Positions 42,617-54,123 of a stretch of DNA of 64,000 bases are shown in pieces (position 1 is the stretch's first letter; each line of letters starts with the position of its first letter). The DNA is taken from assembly GCA_934047225.1 (NCBI GenBank), contig OW204005.1, positions 20,902,396-20,966,395 of the forward strand. Direction: 5' to 3'. The notes under the pieces were generated by a model, which saw nothing but the letters and a program-made list of their open reading frames with translations, was not told the DNA's origin and did not search any database. A program made the position numbers and the translations under genes. This DNA comes from Ypsolopha sequella. Taxonomy: Eukaryota > Arthropoda > Insecta > Lepidoptera > Ypsolophidae.

Positions 42617-43740
42617 AGGTTTTTTCGTTTATTTATCTATAAACATATGTATAGTAGGCGACAGGGCGAGAGTGCGGGCTAGTACATATGTCAGTTTTTA
42701 TTTCCTCATAAGGTTACTTTATAACTAAAAGGAGCTGAACGGTAATTAAGGCGGGCTCCTCCCGATTTTGCCTGTTTTCGAATTCATTTTAAACCTTAAA
42801 ATTGTAATAATTATATTTGACAAAAATATATGTCATATTTCACTTTTTTTATATTAATTTTTCAGCCATTTTATATATAATTATTTGCATTGCTCTGCAT
42901 CCAATAAAATCGCAAAAATAGGTCTTAACTATGATCTAAATATCATTTCATTTGAGTAATATTAGGTTTGTGACAGTAAAACTTATACCAAAATAAACGT
43001 GGTACAAAATAAGATAAAAATGGCCATTATATTGAAAACCTATCCTTTTAATTAAAAAATAATAAAGAAATACACCTTGAAATCGCGAGATTTCTGATCG
43101 GTCCGCTTCCACTGAGCGGGATAGTCAAGTGTAAAATGATAGCGTAGGAGCTGGACCGATTTCTCCGAATACCCTCGCCTTAAGGGAAAAGCGGTGAAGG
43201 GTAAACATTGATCGATTCAGTTGGGAATCATCACCGGCATGCCGCGTTCTTGTTACGTCACGTTTCTGTATCGCGCGTTTCTTTTCGTAGATTTCTCATA
43301 ATATCGCGTTGATTTTTTGTGAAGTACAGTCTGAGAAAAGTTCAAGTATTAGTTAACTGCTTTATAAACCGGCATATTTGTAGGCAGCGCATTGTCGTTT
43401 GTTTGTTACGATGCTATATGTTACAGAATAGTAGAACTAGTGAAACTTTTTATTCCCACTACTTCTTCTGTCTACCAACATTGTTCTACGGTAGAACTAA
43501 TGGGAGTTTTTGTTCTCACTGTTCTACGATTTTCACTAAACATATTTTTGAACCGACATGGTCATGGGCCAGAGCTCAATGTTTTTGCTTGGCTATGCGA
43601 TTATTCTTATGGCTGCCTTACTTTTATGATAAAATTTACTTTTCAGTTTACTATGAATTTATGTTTGTGAGTTAGATTTAAGTTAGTTTTTTTTTCAAGT
43701 TGATAAAATAACCAGTAAATTTTTTTGGTTGTTTGAACAA
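42617..43740. other. RGK intron stretch, nothing recognised
   Basis: Two overlapping frames at 43319-43675 (118 and 92 residues) have no known motif, overlap in different phases, and look like chance. No repeat matches elsewhere in the window. Confidence 0.35.
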
Positions 43741-43766
43741 ATAATACATTTTGAATTTTTAGTTGC

Positions 43767-43868
43767 GTACAGTGGAGACTACATCAAGCTATACACTTGC
43801 AGTACAGAGAAGAATATAAGATAGGTACAAAGTCCAATGTGTCTTACTTGATGCCGTCTCCACTGTAC
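43767..43868. mobile_element. Small inverted-end element (GTACAGTGGAGAC)
   Basis: GTACAGTGGAGACTACATCAAG at the left is reversed at the right as CTTGATGCCGTCTCCACTGTAC. It is about 102 bp, 15 bp from the RGK exon donor. The same left end occurs at 61693 and related interior text (ATAAGATAGGTACA) at 62720. Confidence 0.65.
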
Positions 43869-43883
43869 ATAGTCCTTACTTAC

Positions 43884-43975
43884 CGACATTTCTGTGCTGG
43901 GATGATCAATGAAGATCATCTCCGATTCCTCTCCATCCAGCAAGACTGACACCGACTTCTCTCCAAACTCGTCAT
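43884..43975 (-). CDS. Rgk: RGK-family GTPase, first exon found (switch region)
   Basis: 92 bp. Acceptor TTGTTTCAG before 43975; donor TCG/GTAAGT after 43884. It encodes (D)DEFGEKSVSVLLDGEESE followed by MIFIDHPSTEMS, leaving in phase 0. This is the beta2-beta3 part of the G domain. The usual Ras DxAG (G3) is replaced by DHPS, as expected for RGK proteins, which lack canonical G3 and hydrolyse GTP poorly. One upstream base is needed to complete the first Asp codon, so another exon precedes it; I could not find the P-loop exon in 44-64 kb. The following 15.4-kb intron contains the DIRS element. Confidence 0.92.
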
Positions 43976-44185
43976 CTGAAACAATAGCGCAAATTAGACC
44001 CTACCACTGTTTTAAGACCTTTTTCGGGTGTTGTCGAGGACCTCTAACCGTACAGGTTAACGTGGATAATGATGATGAATGAAAATAATCAGGATGAGGT
44101 ATCCAACGCTCTTTCGATGTAAAGGCAGTATTTGCAACACCGTAACGTTGTAGTCACATTATATCCCCTCAGCCACACTATGCTT

Positions 44186-44279
44186 CTCGCACTGCTCCTC
44201 GCACTGCTACTCGCACTGCTACTCGCACTGCTACTCGCACTGCTACTCGCACTGCTACTCGCACTGCTCCTCGCTCTAC
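44186..44279. repeat. 12-bp minisatellite (CTCGCACTGCTA)n
   Basis: About eight copies of CTCGCACTGCTM in tandem upstream of the first RGK exon found. Related GC-rich text (ATGACGAGGAGCATGACG) occurs at 44950-45000. Confidence 0.9.
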
Positions 44280-44339
44280 TAATCGCGTTGCCGTGATGTT
44301 GCGCTAGCCAGCCACTTAGGACAATTATTTATTTTTCTT

Positions 44340-44595
44340 ATCATTTATATATATTTTACACTGTACGCTTTTTGCTTTAAGTTTGATATTGTTATATTTA
44401 GATGATGTTATTTAGTTTTAATTTTAGTAGCATCCAGCAGAATACCAGCGCTGTGGCTTTGGCTGTGGCATTAAGCTGAGCTGGACTCCTTTTTCATAAC
44501 CATAGAATATGGCTATTTCGTTTGTAATTTGTTATCTATTTATTGTTTTGTTTTCTGTGTTCTTTGAAATAAAGTTTTTTTCTTTCTTTCTTTCA
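44340..44595 (+). repeat. Retroposon, uninterrupted copy
   Basis: Same as the 36.3-37.2 kb unit without insertions: TATTTAGATGATGTTATTTA, CAGCGCTGTGGCTTTGGC, GACTCCTTTTTCATAACC, GAAATAAAG, then a TTTCTTTCTTTC tail. Confidence 0.75.
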
Positions 44596-45850
44596 CACTG
44601 CTCTACTATCTATACTCCTCGCCACGCGCAACACTTGACAATGGATGTCAACATGCACTCTTTGCCTTTATAACATAGCAAATTCTATAAAATTCATTAT
44701 TTATTTAATTAACTATTATCTATTATATTTCATTCTCTAATTTTATCTATTTAATAGTATAAATCGAAACAATATAATTTAAAGTCGTTTTCCTCGATAA
44801 TGGAAATGGTGGATGATATCGATTCATTGCAATAGAACGAGGTAGGTACAAATATTCGCTCAAGTATTCGCACGAGTGTGTGGCCAGCTTCTCGTCTTCA
44901 TATTGCCGGTCCTTTGACACAAACACCGACAAAAAAGGGAGCGGTGAGCATGACGAGGAGCATGACGTGCGACATGACGAGTAACGTAGCCACACTGCGT
45001 CTCTGCCTCCTTCCCTCATTACTTCCCACGCGACTCGTCGAGTGTGTGGCTGAGGCTATGCATGCGTGAAATGGTAAACTCAGCTATAAGCTACATACAT
45101 TGACATTTTTACTGTGAGATGAAAATGGAGTTGATTCAGCTGGTTGATTGGCTAAAATTGACAACATGTCAAGTTTCAGCCAATCGCAGCATGGTTTTGG
45201 GTGTGTGTATGAAATTTTGAAACAAAACGACATTTTTCCTCCTTGAATTATATATTAACAGGGACTAAAATAAAAAGGTAGGTAGAATGTGTTTAAGTGG
45301 AACATAATGTAAGAAAAATTAGTGGAATGGGACACTTTGCTATGGGATACAAATACATACATAGGTTAAATAAGCATAAACTCACTCTTTTTACTTGTTT
45401 TAGCTTCCGCACCTAAAAATGAAAATAAACTTTGAGGTGATCGGACTATTGACTAAAACCACAGACCACTAAGCCATTAGAGGTCGTAAGGAAGGCAAAC
45501 CGTTTTCACCAACACATCAGTGCAATTTCACTAGTATACAAATGTCATTTCATACTATCCCATCTCTATTTCCGTGCTTTAGTTCCCTCCCCGTATTGCC
45601 CCGCAACATTTTATTTTCATTTCATTTATTTATTTCACAAGCAATATACATCGCATTTGAATTTCATAAATAATAAAACAAACGAAACAGTAATTTAAAG
45701 ATTATCCATCAGCCTAGAAAGAATCTTTTACAAGATTTAAAAAAAAACTTATTTCTACAATAATATAAATGTATATGTTTAATGTTAATGTCAATTTATA
45801 TGTTAAAAATGTAATAGTTATGTCAAAATAAAATACAAAAAATATATATA

Positions 45851-46076
45851 AGGTCTTTCAATTTAAATGGAAAGTAATTTAGGAGGTGATACAGTATCGT
45901 TAATACATCACATTCCATTGCAAAGCACTCCTTTTTGCGCGAACTTTTTTTTCACTTATCAGTGAAAAACGACTCAGTTTGTATGGACAAGTGAAGAAAA
46001 AGTTGCAGTGGATTGTGATGTATTAACGATACTGAATCACCTCCTTAATTACTTTCCATTTAAATTGATAGACCTT
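45851..46076. mobile_element. MITE-B copy
   Basis: Inverted ends of about 70 bp starting AGGTCTTTCAATTTAAATGG and ending CCATTTAAATTGATAGACCT, within TATATA on both sides. A second copy is at 52434-52688. Confidence 0.88.
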
Positions 46077-46079
46077 ATA

Positions 46080-47340
46080 TATATCATTTGTCACAATTCA
46101 TAAATTTTGTACAGATTCCTCTCAAACAAAAACTGTTTTAATTTGTTTTTAAACAAAGTATGACTTGCAATAGTCTTTTATAACACACACTGGCAGTGGC
46201 GAAAAAAAATATCACTTGTCTGTGGATGATAAGACGTCTATTGGCTTAGATTGGCTTAGTGGTCTGTGGCTACAACAGAGTATGATAAATCTTTTTTGAA
46301 AGCAAGTAAATCACTTCTGTCGAAAATTAATTTCAAAAGTCCGGTTCACATAAAAATGAGAATTTTAGTAACTACGAGTAAATTACGGCCAAAATTGCAA
46401 GTTTTATGAGAAAAAAGTCCAAAGTAACTTCAACTTCTATCGAAAAGTCGAAGTACATTACCGAACTTTGAAGAATAAAAGCGCCTAACTTAATGTCTGG
46501 CAAGAGGATACATTGTACACAACTTATGAATTCCGTCAATATATATTTTATTTTTAGTTTAAAATTGATACGATACCATAGACAGACTTAGGACATAGAA
46601 CATATAGCTAGCTGGAAAAGAAAGACAACAAGTCAATCTTTGACAATCACCTAAGTTCACAGAAGCACGACTTCAATGCACAAAGTGGCATCAAGTTATT
46701 GCATAGATGCAGAAAAGGAAGGAAAGTGAATTGCCCTTGAAACCCTAGAAGTGAACAGACATCGCAACATAGACCCTAATGTACAAATAAATGACCAAAT
46801 CAGCTTATCCACTTCCCCAATATTAAATTATTTTTGAACGAGTTTAATGTTACACAATTCCACGATAGATGATTTTAGTTTTATCTCAATTTTATGACAA
46901 TGGATTTGTTAACTTTTAACATAGCCAAGTCTTTACAGTGAAGATGTGCACCCCATCTCACGGATTTCAAAATAAGTGTTGCCATTTGTTAGTTTTCATT
47001 ATCCAGTTTATAAGTTGACATTTAGTATTTAATTTTATATTACTCTGACTTTCGAATTTAATTTAATTTAGAATTTTATTCGGGACATTTTATCTTTTAT
47101 TAATTTACCACCGAATATTTTTATACATTTATTATATAGCCATATTTTAATTTTCATTTACCTTCGTTTACTTTTAATTTCATTGTAATATTTATCGACT
47201 TTAGACTTAGAAAGCTATCCTTTTTGATTTTTTGACCTCTTCCAATTACCCCGACGATGTCAAATAGACGAAACTAGTCGCAATGAGTAAATAAAATAGT
47301 GGAACTCGTACAAGACTTTTCTTCACATTAGAATGAAATT
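46080..47340. other. Mostly unassigned stretch
   Basis: No supported gene. It contains the hammerhead-like motif at 47.25 kb. 45620-45850 looks like an AT-rich retroposon tail (AATAAAATACAAAAAATATA). Confidence 0.35.
47251..47280 (+). ncRNA. Hammerhead-like motif
   Basis: CCGACGA, T, helix GTC/GAC around AAATA, GAAA (47270-47273), palindrome ACTAGT and C47279. Helix I is not obvious here. U4 is replaced by C. It is a single copy, not in an inverted repeat. Confidence 0.35.
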
Positions 47341-47377
47341 TAAGTCACACCTTACAATATAAATTATTCATTGGTGC

Positions 47378-47452
47378 TTGCCCGACCGGGGATCGAACCT
47401 GGATCTCAAGATTGAGAGAACAGCGTTCTACCCCTCAGCTACAGCTGTTTTA
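47378..47452 (-). repeat. SINE4 head (tRNA-like), partial
   Basis: On the minus strand: a tRNA-like 5' part GTAGCTGAGGGGTAGAAC (box A-like) and GGTTCGATCCC (box B), then CCGGTCGGGCAAGCACCAAT. It matches the head of the copy at 58.48 kb. Confidence 0.7.
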
Positions 47453-47699
47453 ATGAAATGAATTTGTTTTTCCACTGTAATTGTAATATTAATACATTCT
47501 TAAAATATTCAGAGTCTGCCAAGCGAACGATGTTACAAAAAAAAAGATACATACTGTCGTAAAAGGGGTTTATTGATTAACGGGACCCTAAACTTGGCTT
47601 GATTTATACGAACAAGTTTCCACATGAATAACGAAGTAAAAAGAAATGCGTTAATATAAGATTGATAAAAATCACTCTAAGTGTATTGTACTGTATAAA

Positions 47700-48150
47700 G
47701 GACAAGACAAAACGCCAGGGCCACAGCTTCAGGCTTCTGGTGGTGCTTCTTGCTGCGCTTCCAGGCGGTTTTTGCAACGGGCTTTGCCCTGCCACGACAC
47801 CCGTCAGCGACTTCATGTATAGCACGCTCGCTCGCCCAAAGCGCTCGACACAAGGTTCGTCCTGTGCGCTCGATGGATGTTTCAACCGCCCGCCTCCCCG
47901 CACACCACCGTCGTGAGAGCGCAAGTCACTCGATGCCGGACAAAACGCGCGAGCGGCGACCTATGGCGGGCTCTATACAACTTCATACATTTGTTCTCTC
48001 CGCCGGCGCCGTCGCAAGAAGAACTGCTTGGCGCTGTGGCCGAGGGGTAACAGTCTTTTCTACTACCTTTAGTAAAAAGTTAATGGAACTCGAAGTTAGT
48101 ATCAAAAATCTAACTTTCTGGACCTGGTTGCAAAATAACTCTCAGGTAAG
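47700..48150 (+). other. GC-rich island with a strong plus-strand splice donor
   Basis: 47710-48050 is clearly richer in GC and CpG than its surroundings. A plus-strand frame from 47750 stays open and runs into CTCAG/GTAAGT at 48146, a near-perfect donor. A minus-strand frame is open over the first part. No motif is recognised. It could be a promoter or first exon (of RGK on the minus strand or another gene on the plus strand), or a GC-rich repeat. Confidence 0.35.
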
Positions 48151-48306
48151 TACGAAATATTGTATGAAATTTCATTTCTTACTCGGTTAGGTTCTTTTTG
48201 ACGTCCTAAGTTTGTCTTAACGCACGAAATTATTTCGCGGCCTCGTAGCTGGTCAGAATTATACTGGCCAGTTAATAGCGCCAACCGGCCGAAAGCCTGA
48301 GTACCA

Positions 48307-48603
48307 AAAAATACCGGCCAATTGCGAGTCGGACTTGCGCATGAAAGGTTCCATACCATTATCTATAAAAATGACAAAAAAACATGTCTGTTATATGAGA
48401 GCCCCCTTAAATATTTATTTTATTCTGTTTTTTAGTATTTGTTGATATAGCGGCAACAGAAATACATCATCTGTGAAAATTCCAACTGTCTTACTATCAC
48501 GGTTCATGCGATACAGCCTGGTGACAGACGGACAGACAGACGGACAGCGGAGTCTTAGTAATAGGGTCCCGTTGGTTACCGTTTGGATACGGAACCCTAA
48601 AAC
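48307..48603 (+). repeat. SINE1 copy
   Basis: ACCGGCCAATTGCGAGTCGG to GGAACCCTAAAAC. It has an extra GACAGACG unit near 48530. A short reversed SINE1-like piece lies at 52800-52880 (AGGGTTCCGTAGTACC, GTCCGTCCGTCCGTCC). Confidence 0.8.
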
Positions 48604-48920
48604 AGTTACTGGCCACATCAAGCCGCGCTGCGAAGCATTGTTATTATAAAAGACTAGAAATTTGGGGTGAAAACATGGTGAATTTTTCAGAAGGTGATTT
48701 TGATGATGAATTAATGTCTACTGCACCTGACAGGTAGTAAAAAAAGTATCGTTCGTACCGAGTAAAAAATGCCTTTTCTTACCCTCGGAATTTAAGCTTT
48801 ACGCTTTCAGGCTTCTGGCGGCGCACATAGCGGTATTTGGCCTCAAAAATTGGCCGAAACTTAAAATGGCTAACTCAGGTGGAAGTAGCTGAACTTGGTT
48901 CCACAACAGGAATAATAAAA

Positions 48921-50500
48921 TACAAATACAAATTATTTATTTCTTGAAAACTTACACTAAAACATGCTTTAAAATTAAATTAAATCAAATTAAATCCTTA
49001 ATCTAAACATAAAAAGAAACATAAAAAGAAAACAGTTATAATAAATGATTAAAAACAAATTATTTAGTGTCTACGTTTTCCAGTGGACCCCAAACTAAGT
49101 CGGGCTTGTCACGTGGGATCCAGAAATATGATTACCAGACTAAAGTACGAGTTTTGACAGGGTTATAAAATGCAAAAGTTTTGTGACAGTAAAATGATTT
49201 TTGTGGGTACATACATGAATAGTTATTATTTTTACAAGTAAGTCAAAAATCAATTGATTAACTAGTTATATTGTTAGATAGTAATAATAAGTATGTATAT
49301 GTATATATATATAATGTATATAAATAACTAATAAATAAGGGCTATCTATGAGGGGTGTTGAAGCAATGCTTCGGTAGCGTCGTAATCCAATGTAGACAGA
49401 TAAGTTGTAACAGTCCTCTTAGCCTCTTTAACTGACGATGTTTTTATGCCTGTTACATTGCAAATAACGTTATATATAAAAGGAAAACTAAAATTGTTAA
49501 AACGCTGAGCAAAAACGGTTTTTACCAATGGGACATCTATTCTGTATACTCTCTTAAGTAACAATGATGGATACTGCAATGATGTAATTGTTATCTGGTA
49601 CTGAGTAAGTGACGCTCTCAAAATATAAAGCTGACGAACCGTTAGCACCTTGAATTCCTGATAAAGGGTAGTAGTAGGATACCTAAAAGGTTTTTTGAGC
49701 AGTACCTTGATAATAGATCGTTGTGCTCGTTCTGCAGTTATAAGGACTGTCTTCGAGGCATTTCCCCAGGCTTTAATACAGTAGAAAAGCAAGGACTGGC
49801 AAAGACTGACATAGACCAATCTTAGTACATCCATTGGAGCTCCTTGTCGAATTCGCTTCATTACTGGAATAAGTTTTCTGATTCTAGAAGAGAGGTTTGA
49901 GACGTGTGCTTTAAAAGTAAGCTTTTGGTCTAGTAGGATGCCTAAATATTTAATTGAATCGACTCTTTGAATTTCTGGACAGGTGCATGTTTTATTATCA
50001 TGAAATTTAGCAGTGTGAACTTTAAATAACCTTAGCTGTTGTGGTGGCTGAGAAGCTAATGTTTTATAAAAACAAACAAATTTAGTTTTTTCTGTATTGA
50101 GTGTAAGCAGATTACTTCTTAGCCACCTTGATACATTCGTCATGCACTCTTCAGCGCCATGAATTGCGAGATCCCACTGTTTTTCATGTATTATGATCGC
50201 AGTGTCATCAGCATAACAGAAAATCTCGACGTTTTCCTGTCCTTCAAACACTTCTAATAAGTAATTTATGTAAATGATAAAAAGGGTTGGGCCGAGGATG
50301 CTGCCTTGAGGAACGCCAAAAGAAATACTATTTAAATCGCTAATATGCTGCCCTATCTTAATACATTGCTTTCTGCTATTTAAGTAACTAGCAAACCATT
50401 CAAGTGGGACTCCTCTGACGCCAAGGCATTCGAGCTTGCGCAGCAGAATAGTTGGTGAAACCGTATCAAATGCCTTGGCCAAATCCAGAAAGACAGATAT
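48921..50500 (-). mobile_element. 5'-truncated LINE, minus strand
   Basis: Contains the RT frame below plus about 400 bp of 3' sequence, ending (on the minus strand) in a TTTGTATTTGTATTTTATTATTC-like tail. The 5' break falls in the RT domain at about 50500. 5' truncation and a simple tail are normal for LINE insertions. Confidence 0.8.
49346..50500 (-). pseudogene. LINE reverse transcriptase, lacking N-terminus
   Basis: An open frame of about 384 residues without stops. It starts inside RT motif A (FLDLAKAFDTVS), continues with motif B (FGVPQGSILGPTLFIIYINY), the catalytic YADD (FCYADDTAIII), then NTEKTKFVCF and YLGILLDQKLTFKAHV, and the C-terminal LFYCIKAWGNAS and RTVTTYLSTL. Order and wording fit the CR1/jockey-like LINE group. 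The endonuclease and the first half of RT are absent, so it cannot move itself. The open frame points to fairly recent insertion, possibly younger than the 1.3-kb LINE. Confidence 0.9.
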
Positions 50501-50504
50501 GACG

Positions 50505-52360
50505 TCATAATGACATCATTAGTATTTGCTTTGAGCTAAGAGCATGATCATTACTGTAGTCGGAACCTAGCCTTCGCCTTACCCGCACGTCTTTGTTCTC
50601 GGCATTATTTTGTGATACAACTTTTAGTAGTCATATTAGTGAAGTTGCAAGTGTTTTTTGGAAATAACAATGATAAATAATAAAGAAAAAGGTATGTTCT
50701 GTATTATAAAACTTTAATTATAATTGAATACTAGTCAGTATAACTTATTTTTGATGTCTGCACATAGCCCAAAAAAAATGCGAAAAATATTCTTGATTGT
50801 TTTTTCAAACGTGAATTTAATAGTGTTCCGCCTGTTTCCGGGGTGCACGGGCTATGATATATGAAAGTATTGACCCTGTTCTGAGGTTTTAATTCAAAAA
50901 AGTATCCCGCAATAGTCACACTTATTTTTGTATATTTTTTGTATAAATTGCTTTAAATTTATGATTTTTTAAAAACACGTATTTGTTTTAGATGCTGATG
51001 TTTCAGTCAAAATATTGACTCGAAGACAACTTCATGAAATCATCAAGGAGAGTTCTGAACGATTATTTGATCAAAAGTTCAACCATCTTGAGGATCGAGT
51101 TCAATACAAATATTTCTTGAAATTTCTTAAAGAAAAACTCTTGTACACAGTTTCACTATTATTTTTAGGGTTCCGTATGATAGTGATCTTTATCATAATA
51201 GTAGTTAGTATAATTTCCTAACTTATGTTATGATTCCTCTAGAATTAACGTTAATTAGTTAATAGATGAAATGACTGTAAAAGCAGATGGACTACATGGG
51301 ACAGGGTATTCTATATTTTTTTTGCCTTCATGACATAATTTTCTCCTGTCTTGTATTTTTATCTTTATTCAATTTAAGAATAGGCTTACTTTTTACATTT
51401 ACTTGTATGTAACTAATATTATGAAAACAGACATTAGGCATATTTATATTATATGTATTGCATAATATATTTTTAATATAATTTATTCCTTATTCCTATA
51501 TTTTTAATTTATTCGAGTTTTTTTTTAAATTAAATTCATGTAAACCCAACTTTTATTATTTCCCTGTGTACTTCCTCATATTATTATTTATTACATTACC
51601 TATACATATATATTATTTAATTACTTATATTACATTAAAACCGACCTGTAATAAGTGTATGTTATACCTACATTACATAAATAAATATATTCCATTTCAT
51701 ATATATTTCATTTCATTTTAATTTCCCGTAGATGGAATTGTTTATAACATCACTAACGAAATTCATTCGCGATAAAATAGAAGAAATTGTTTTCATGAAT
51801 ACCTCTTGTATTTGAATGAGAAATTTCACAGTATGTTTATCAACTTCATCAATAAACGAATAATTAGTATAGATCCTGTTGATCTTTGCGAATTTTGTTA
51901 CTTTTACTAAGAATTTACGCTTTGATTTTAAAATGAATTTTCTCGTTCACATTTAAATATCAGAGAAATTTCAAGCTAAAATTTTCAAGAAATAGCGAGT
52001 GTGCAAAAGTCTCTGATTTTACTTATCTACATTTTAAATAACTTTCTTTTCAAAGTTCATCTTCTTAGACTACTCCAGTTAACTCGATTTTCTAGCGTAA
52101 CGGAGATATTAAAGGAAAATTGTAGAGGTTTCTTTGAGGTAAAAGTACTAGGAGAGCAAAAGAAAATGGATGTAGTAAGGAGTAAAACCGACACAGTTAA
52201 GGGCGTAACAGACACTTACCAAGTTTCGCTTCGCCGAGAGTGTGCAAGCAAAAAGAAGTTTATTTTATTTATTTTTACAAGAGAGCCAGACAGTGCGGGT
52301 AAAAGATTGCAAGTTGAACAACCACTGTCGGTGTGTGTGTATCGTAGATGTGTGCATGGC
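50505..52360. other. Largely unassigned, AT-rich stretch
   Basis: No gene I can support. 51167-51175 has AGGGTTCCGT, a SINE1-like trace. A 154-residue plus frame at 52001-52465 is partly overlapped by MITE-A and is probably spurious, although CACTTACCAAG at 52213 would be a donor on the minus strand. Confidence 0.3.
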
Positions 52361-52367
52361 AAGATAA

Positions 52368-52795
52368 CAGTGGGCCTATTATGTATCTCCAGTTGCCAAC
52401 TGGACTGGGTGCCTATCATCAAAAACATATATAAGGTCTTTCAATTTAAATGGAAAGTAATTTAGGAGGTGATTAGGTATCGTTAATACATCACATTCCA
52501 CTGCAAAGTACTTATTTTTGCGCGAACTTTTTCTTCACTTGTCCATACAACTGAGTCAGCTGATCGGACCACTTTGTACTGAGAAGTGAAAAAAAATTTC
52601 GCGCAAAAAATGTACTTTGCAGTAGAATTTGATGTATTAACGATACTGTATCACCTCCTAAATTACTTTCCATTTAAATTGAAAGACCATATATTATATT
52701 ATCGAATTTCAATTTTTTAAGGATATGTTCGCACTTAAAGTGACGACATAGTTCGTAAATAGTTCAATACCCACTAGAGAGAATTTTGAAAGTTC
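52368..52795. mobile_element. MITE-A copy split by a MITE-B
   Basis: 52368-52430 (GGGCCTATTATGTATCTCCA to CATCAAAAACATA) and 52695-52795 (ATATGTTCGCACTTAAAGTG, GTTCAATACCCACTAG) are the two parts, in the order seen at 11.1 kb. The right inverted end is missing. Confidence 0.8.
52434..52688. mobile_element. MITE-B nested in MITE-A
   Basis: Starts AGGTCTTTCAATTTAAATGG and ends CCATTTAAATTGAAAGACC, with TATATA-like flanks inside the host MITE. Arms of about 80 bp include CACCTCCTAAATTACTTTCC. Confidence 0.88.
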
Positions 52796-53369
52796 ATTTA
52801 TTAGGGTTCCGTAGTACCTAAAAGGTACAAAAGGAACCTTATGGTGAGACTCCGTTGTCCGTCCGTCCGTCCGTCCGTATGTCACAGCCTCACTTTAGAA
52901 CCGTTAAAGATAAATACATGAAATTTGTCACAAAAATAGCATTAATTTGCCCACATATTAAAGTGTAAAAAAAATATAAAAACTTTGAAATTGTTCAAAG
53001 TATTTCCAAAACAAAATTGAGAAAAATAAAAAATATTAGCCTAAAAATACAATATGGGTATCAAATTGTATATAATGAAAAGCTGATTGTACGAATATAT
53101 ACTTTTAATATTTTTACTGACACTGGTTTCGAGAAATGTTTAAAAAACCCCAAAAATATGTATGTCCCCCCCTTATCTCCGAAACTGGTAAACGATAAAT
53201 ATGAAAAAAATGTGAATTATAGATCATAACTGGCCAATTACAGGAAAACTATAGCTATTTTAAAAAAATTCAGCACTAATGAGAAATATAAAAATAAGTA
53301 AAAAAAAATTTAAAAAGTATTTTATAAAAATACAATATGGGTATCAAATTGTAGGTATTTAAAAGTTGG

Positions 53370-53567
53370 TTTAAAGTATTTCAAAACTGATTGAAACAAA
53401 CCCAACACACGCTTATACTTACTAAAAACAAAACATCTTTATTATATAAAGAAATTATAGTTAATGTCCTAATATAGCCGTGATTTCAAAATAACTGAAG
53501 TTTTGCGTGCTCGGCACAAAAAGCAAAAGCGTTAGAGAAGGACTGAATTTTAGCATTGTGCAGCCCC
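53370..53567. mobile_element. Family A MITE, 5'-truncated
   Basis: Matches the right half of the 2.9-kb copy (GAAACAAACCCAACACACGC, GAAGTTTTGCGTGC) and ends TTTAGCATTGTGCAGCCCC, followed by ATAA rather than TTAA. Confidence 0.75.
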
Positions 53568-53756
53568 ATAAGCCAAGCCCCCTTTATCCTGATTGGCCTT
53601 CAATGCAGCTTTACGCGAACGACGCAACCGTGGTTCATGAATGTCTTCTCATATTTCGTGAAATTGTTAGTTGAAAACATTATAAATAAAAACTATATTT
53701 TTGATGGTCATATAAAGTATTGTGTGTTACTGAACATAATTAGATATTTATTTTAT

Positions 53757-54123
53757 TAGTAGTTTATGCTACAAGGGCGAAAAGGAATAAATCACGAGGA
53801 CGATTTAAACGTAACCGACTAATTTATTGCTCTTACGCCCGTGTATCATACTACGTTTTTCAATGCATAGTGTGAGGAAATAAAACAAATATAATCTTGT
53901 GAACTTTAAATTATGATTGGCTCAAAGGGACTGTATCCAGAGCCGTTAAACAGTGGAAAAAAAGTATAACATCTATGGTACACAGTAAAGGCTGCAGGTT
54001 AGCCAACCATTGTATATAAATTAAAAAAAATAATAATAATAAAGCCCTAGGGCAAAATAATTGACTTTCTGTTCGGTTTTGATGCATAAAAAGTGGGCCT
54101 TTGCGAGCACTTGCATTGAAAAA
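53757..54123 (+). repeat. Family E repeat
   Basis: AGTAGTTTATGCTACAAGGG through GGGCCTTTGCGAGCACTTGC. The preceding 53600-53735 is a diverged fragment of the 60.94-kb repeat. Confidence 0.75.

Noticed and set aside
43319..43675. Two overlapping plus-strand frames of 118 and 92 residues
   Set aside because: Different phases over the same DNA, no recognisable motif, and location inside an RGK intron.
44160..44640. CRISPR-like array
   Set aside because: The 12-bp units are contiguous without spacers; it is a minisatellite in a eukaryotic intron.
45396..45425. A 27-nt microexon of the RGK gene (VRKLKQVKR)
   Set aside because: It has an acceptor-like TTTTTAG and a donor-like GTGAGT on the minus strand, but the P-loop should lie here and is absent, and the donor lacks the usual preceding G.
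47378..47452. Second possible tRNA gene
   Set aside because: Same reason: it matches the head of the SINE at 58.3-58.5 kb, and the T stem has a mismatch.
52216..52428. Minus-strand exon with donor TTG/GTAAGT at 52.21 kb
   Set aside because: The frame runs into MITE-A, has no G-domain motifs and no clear acceptor.
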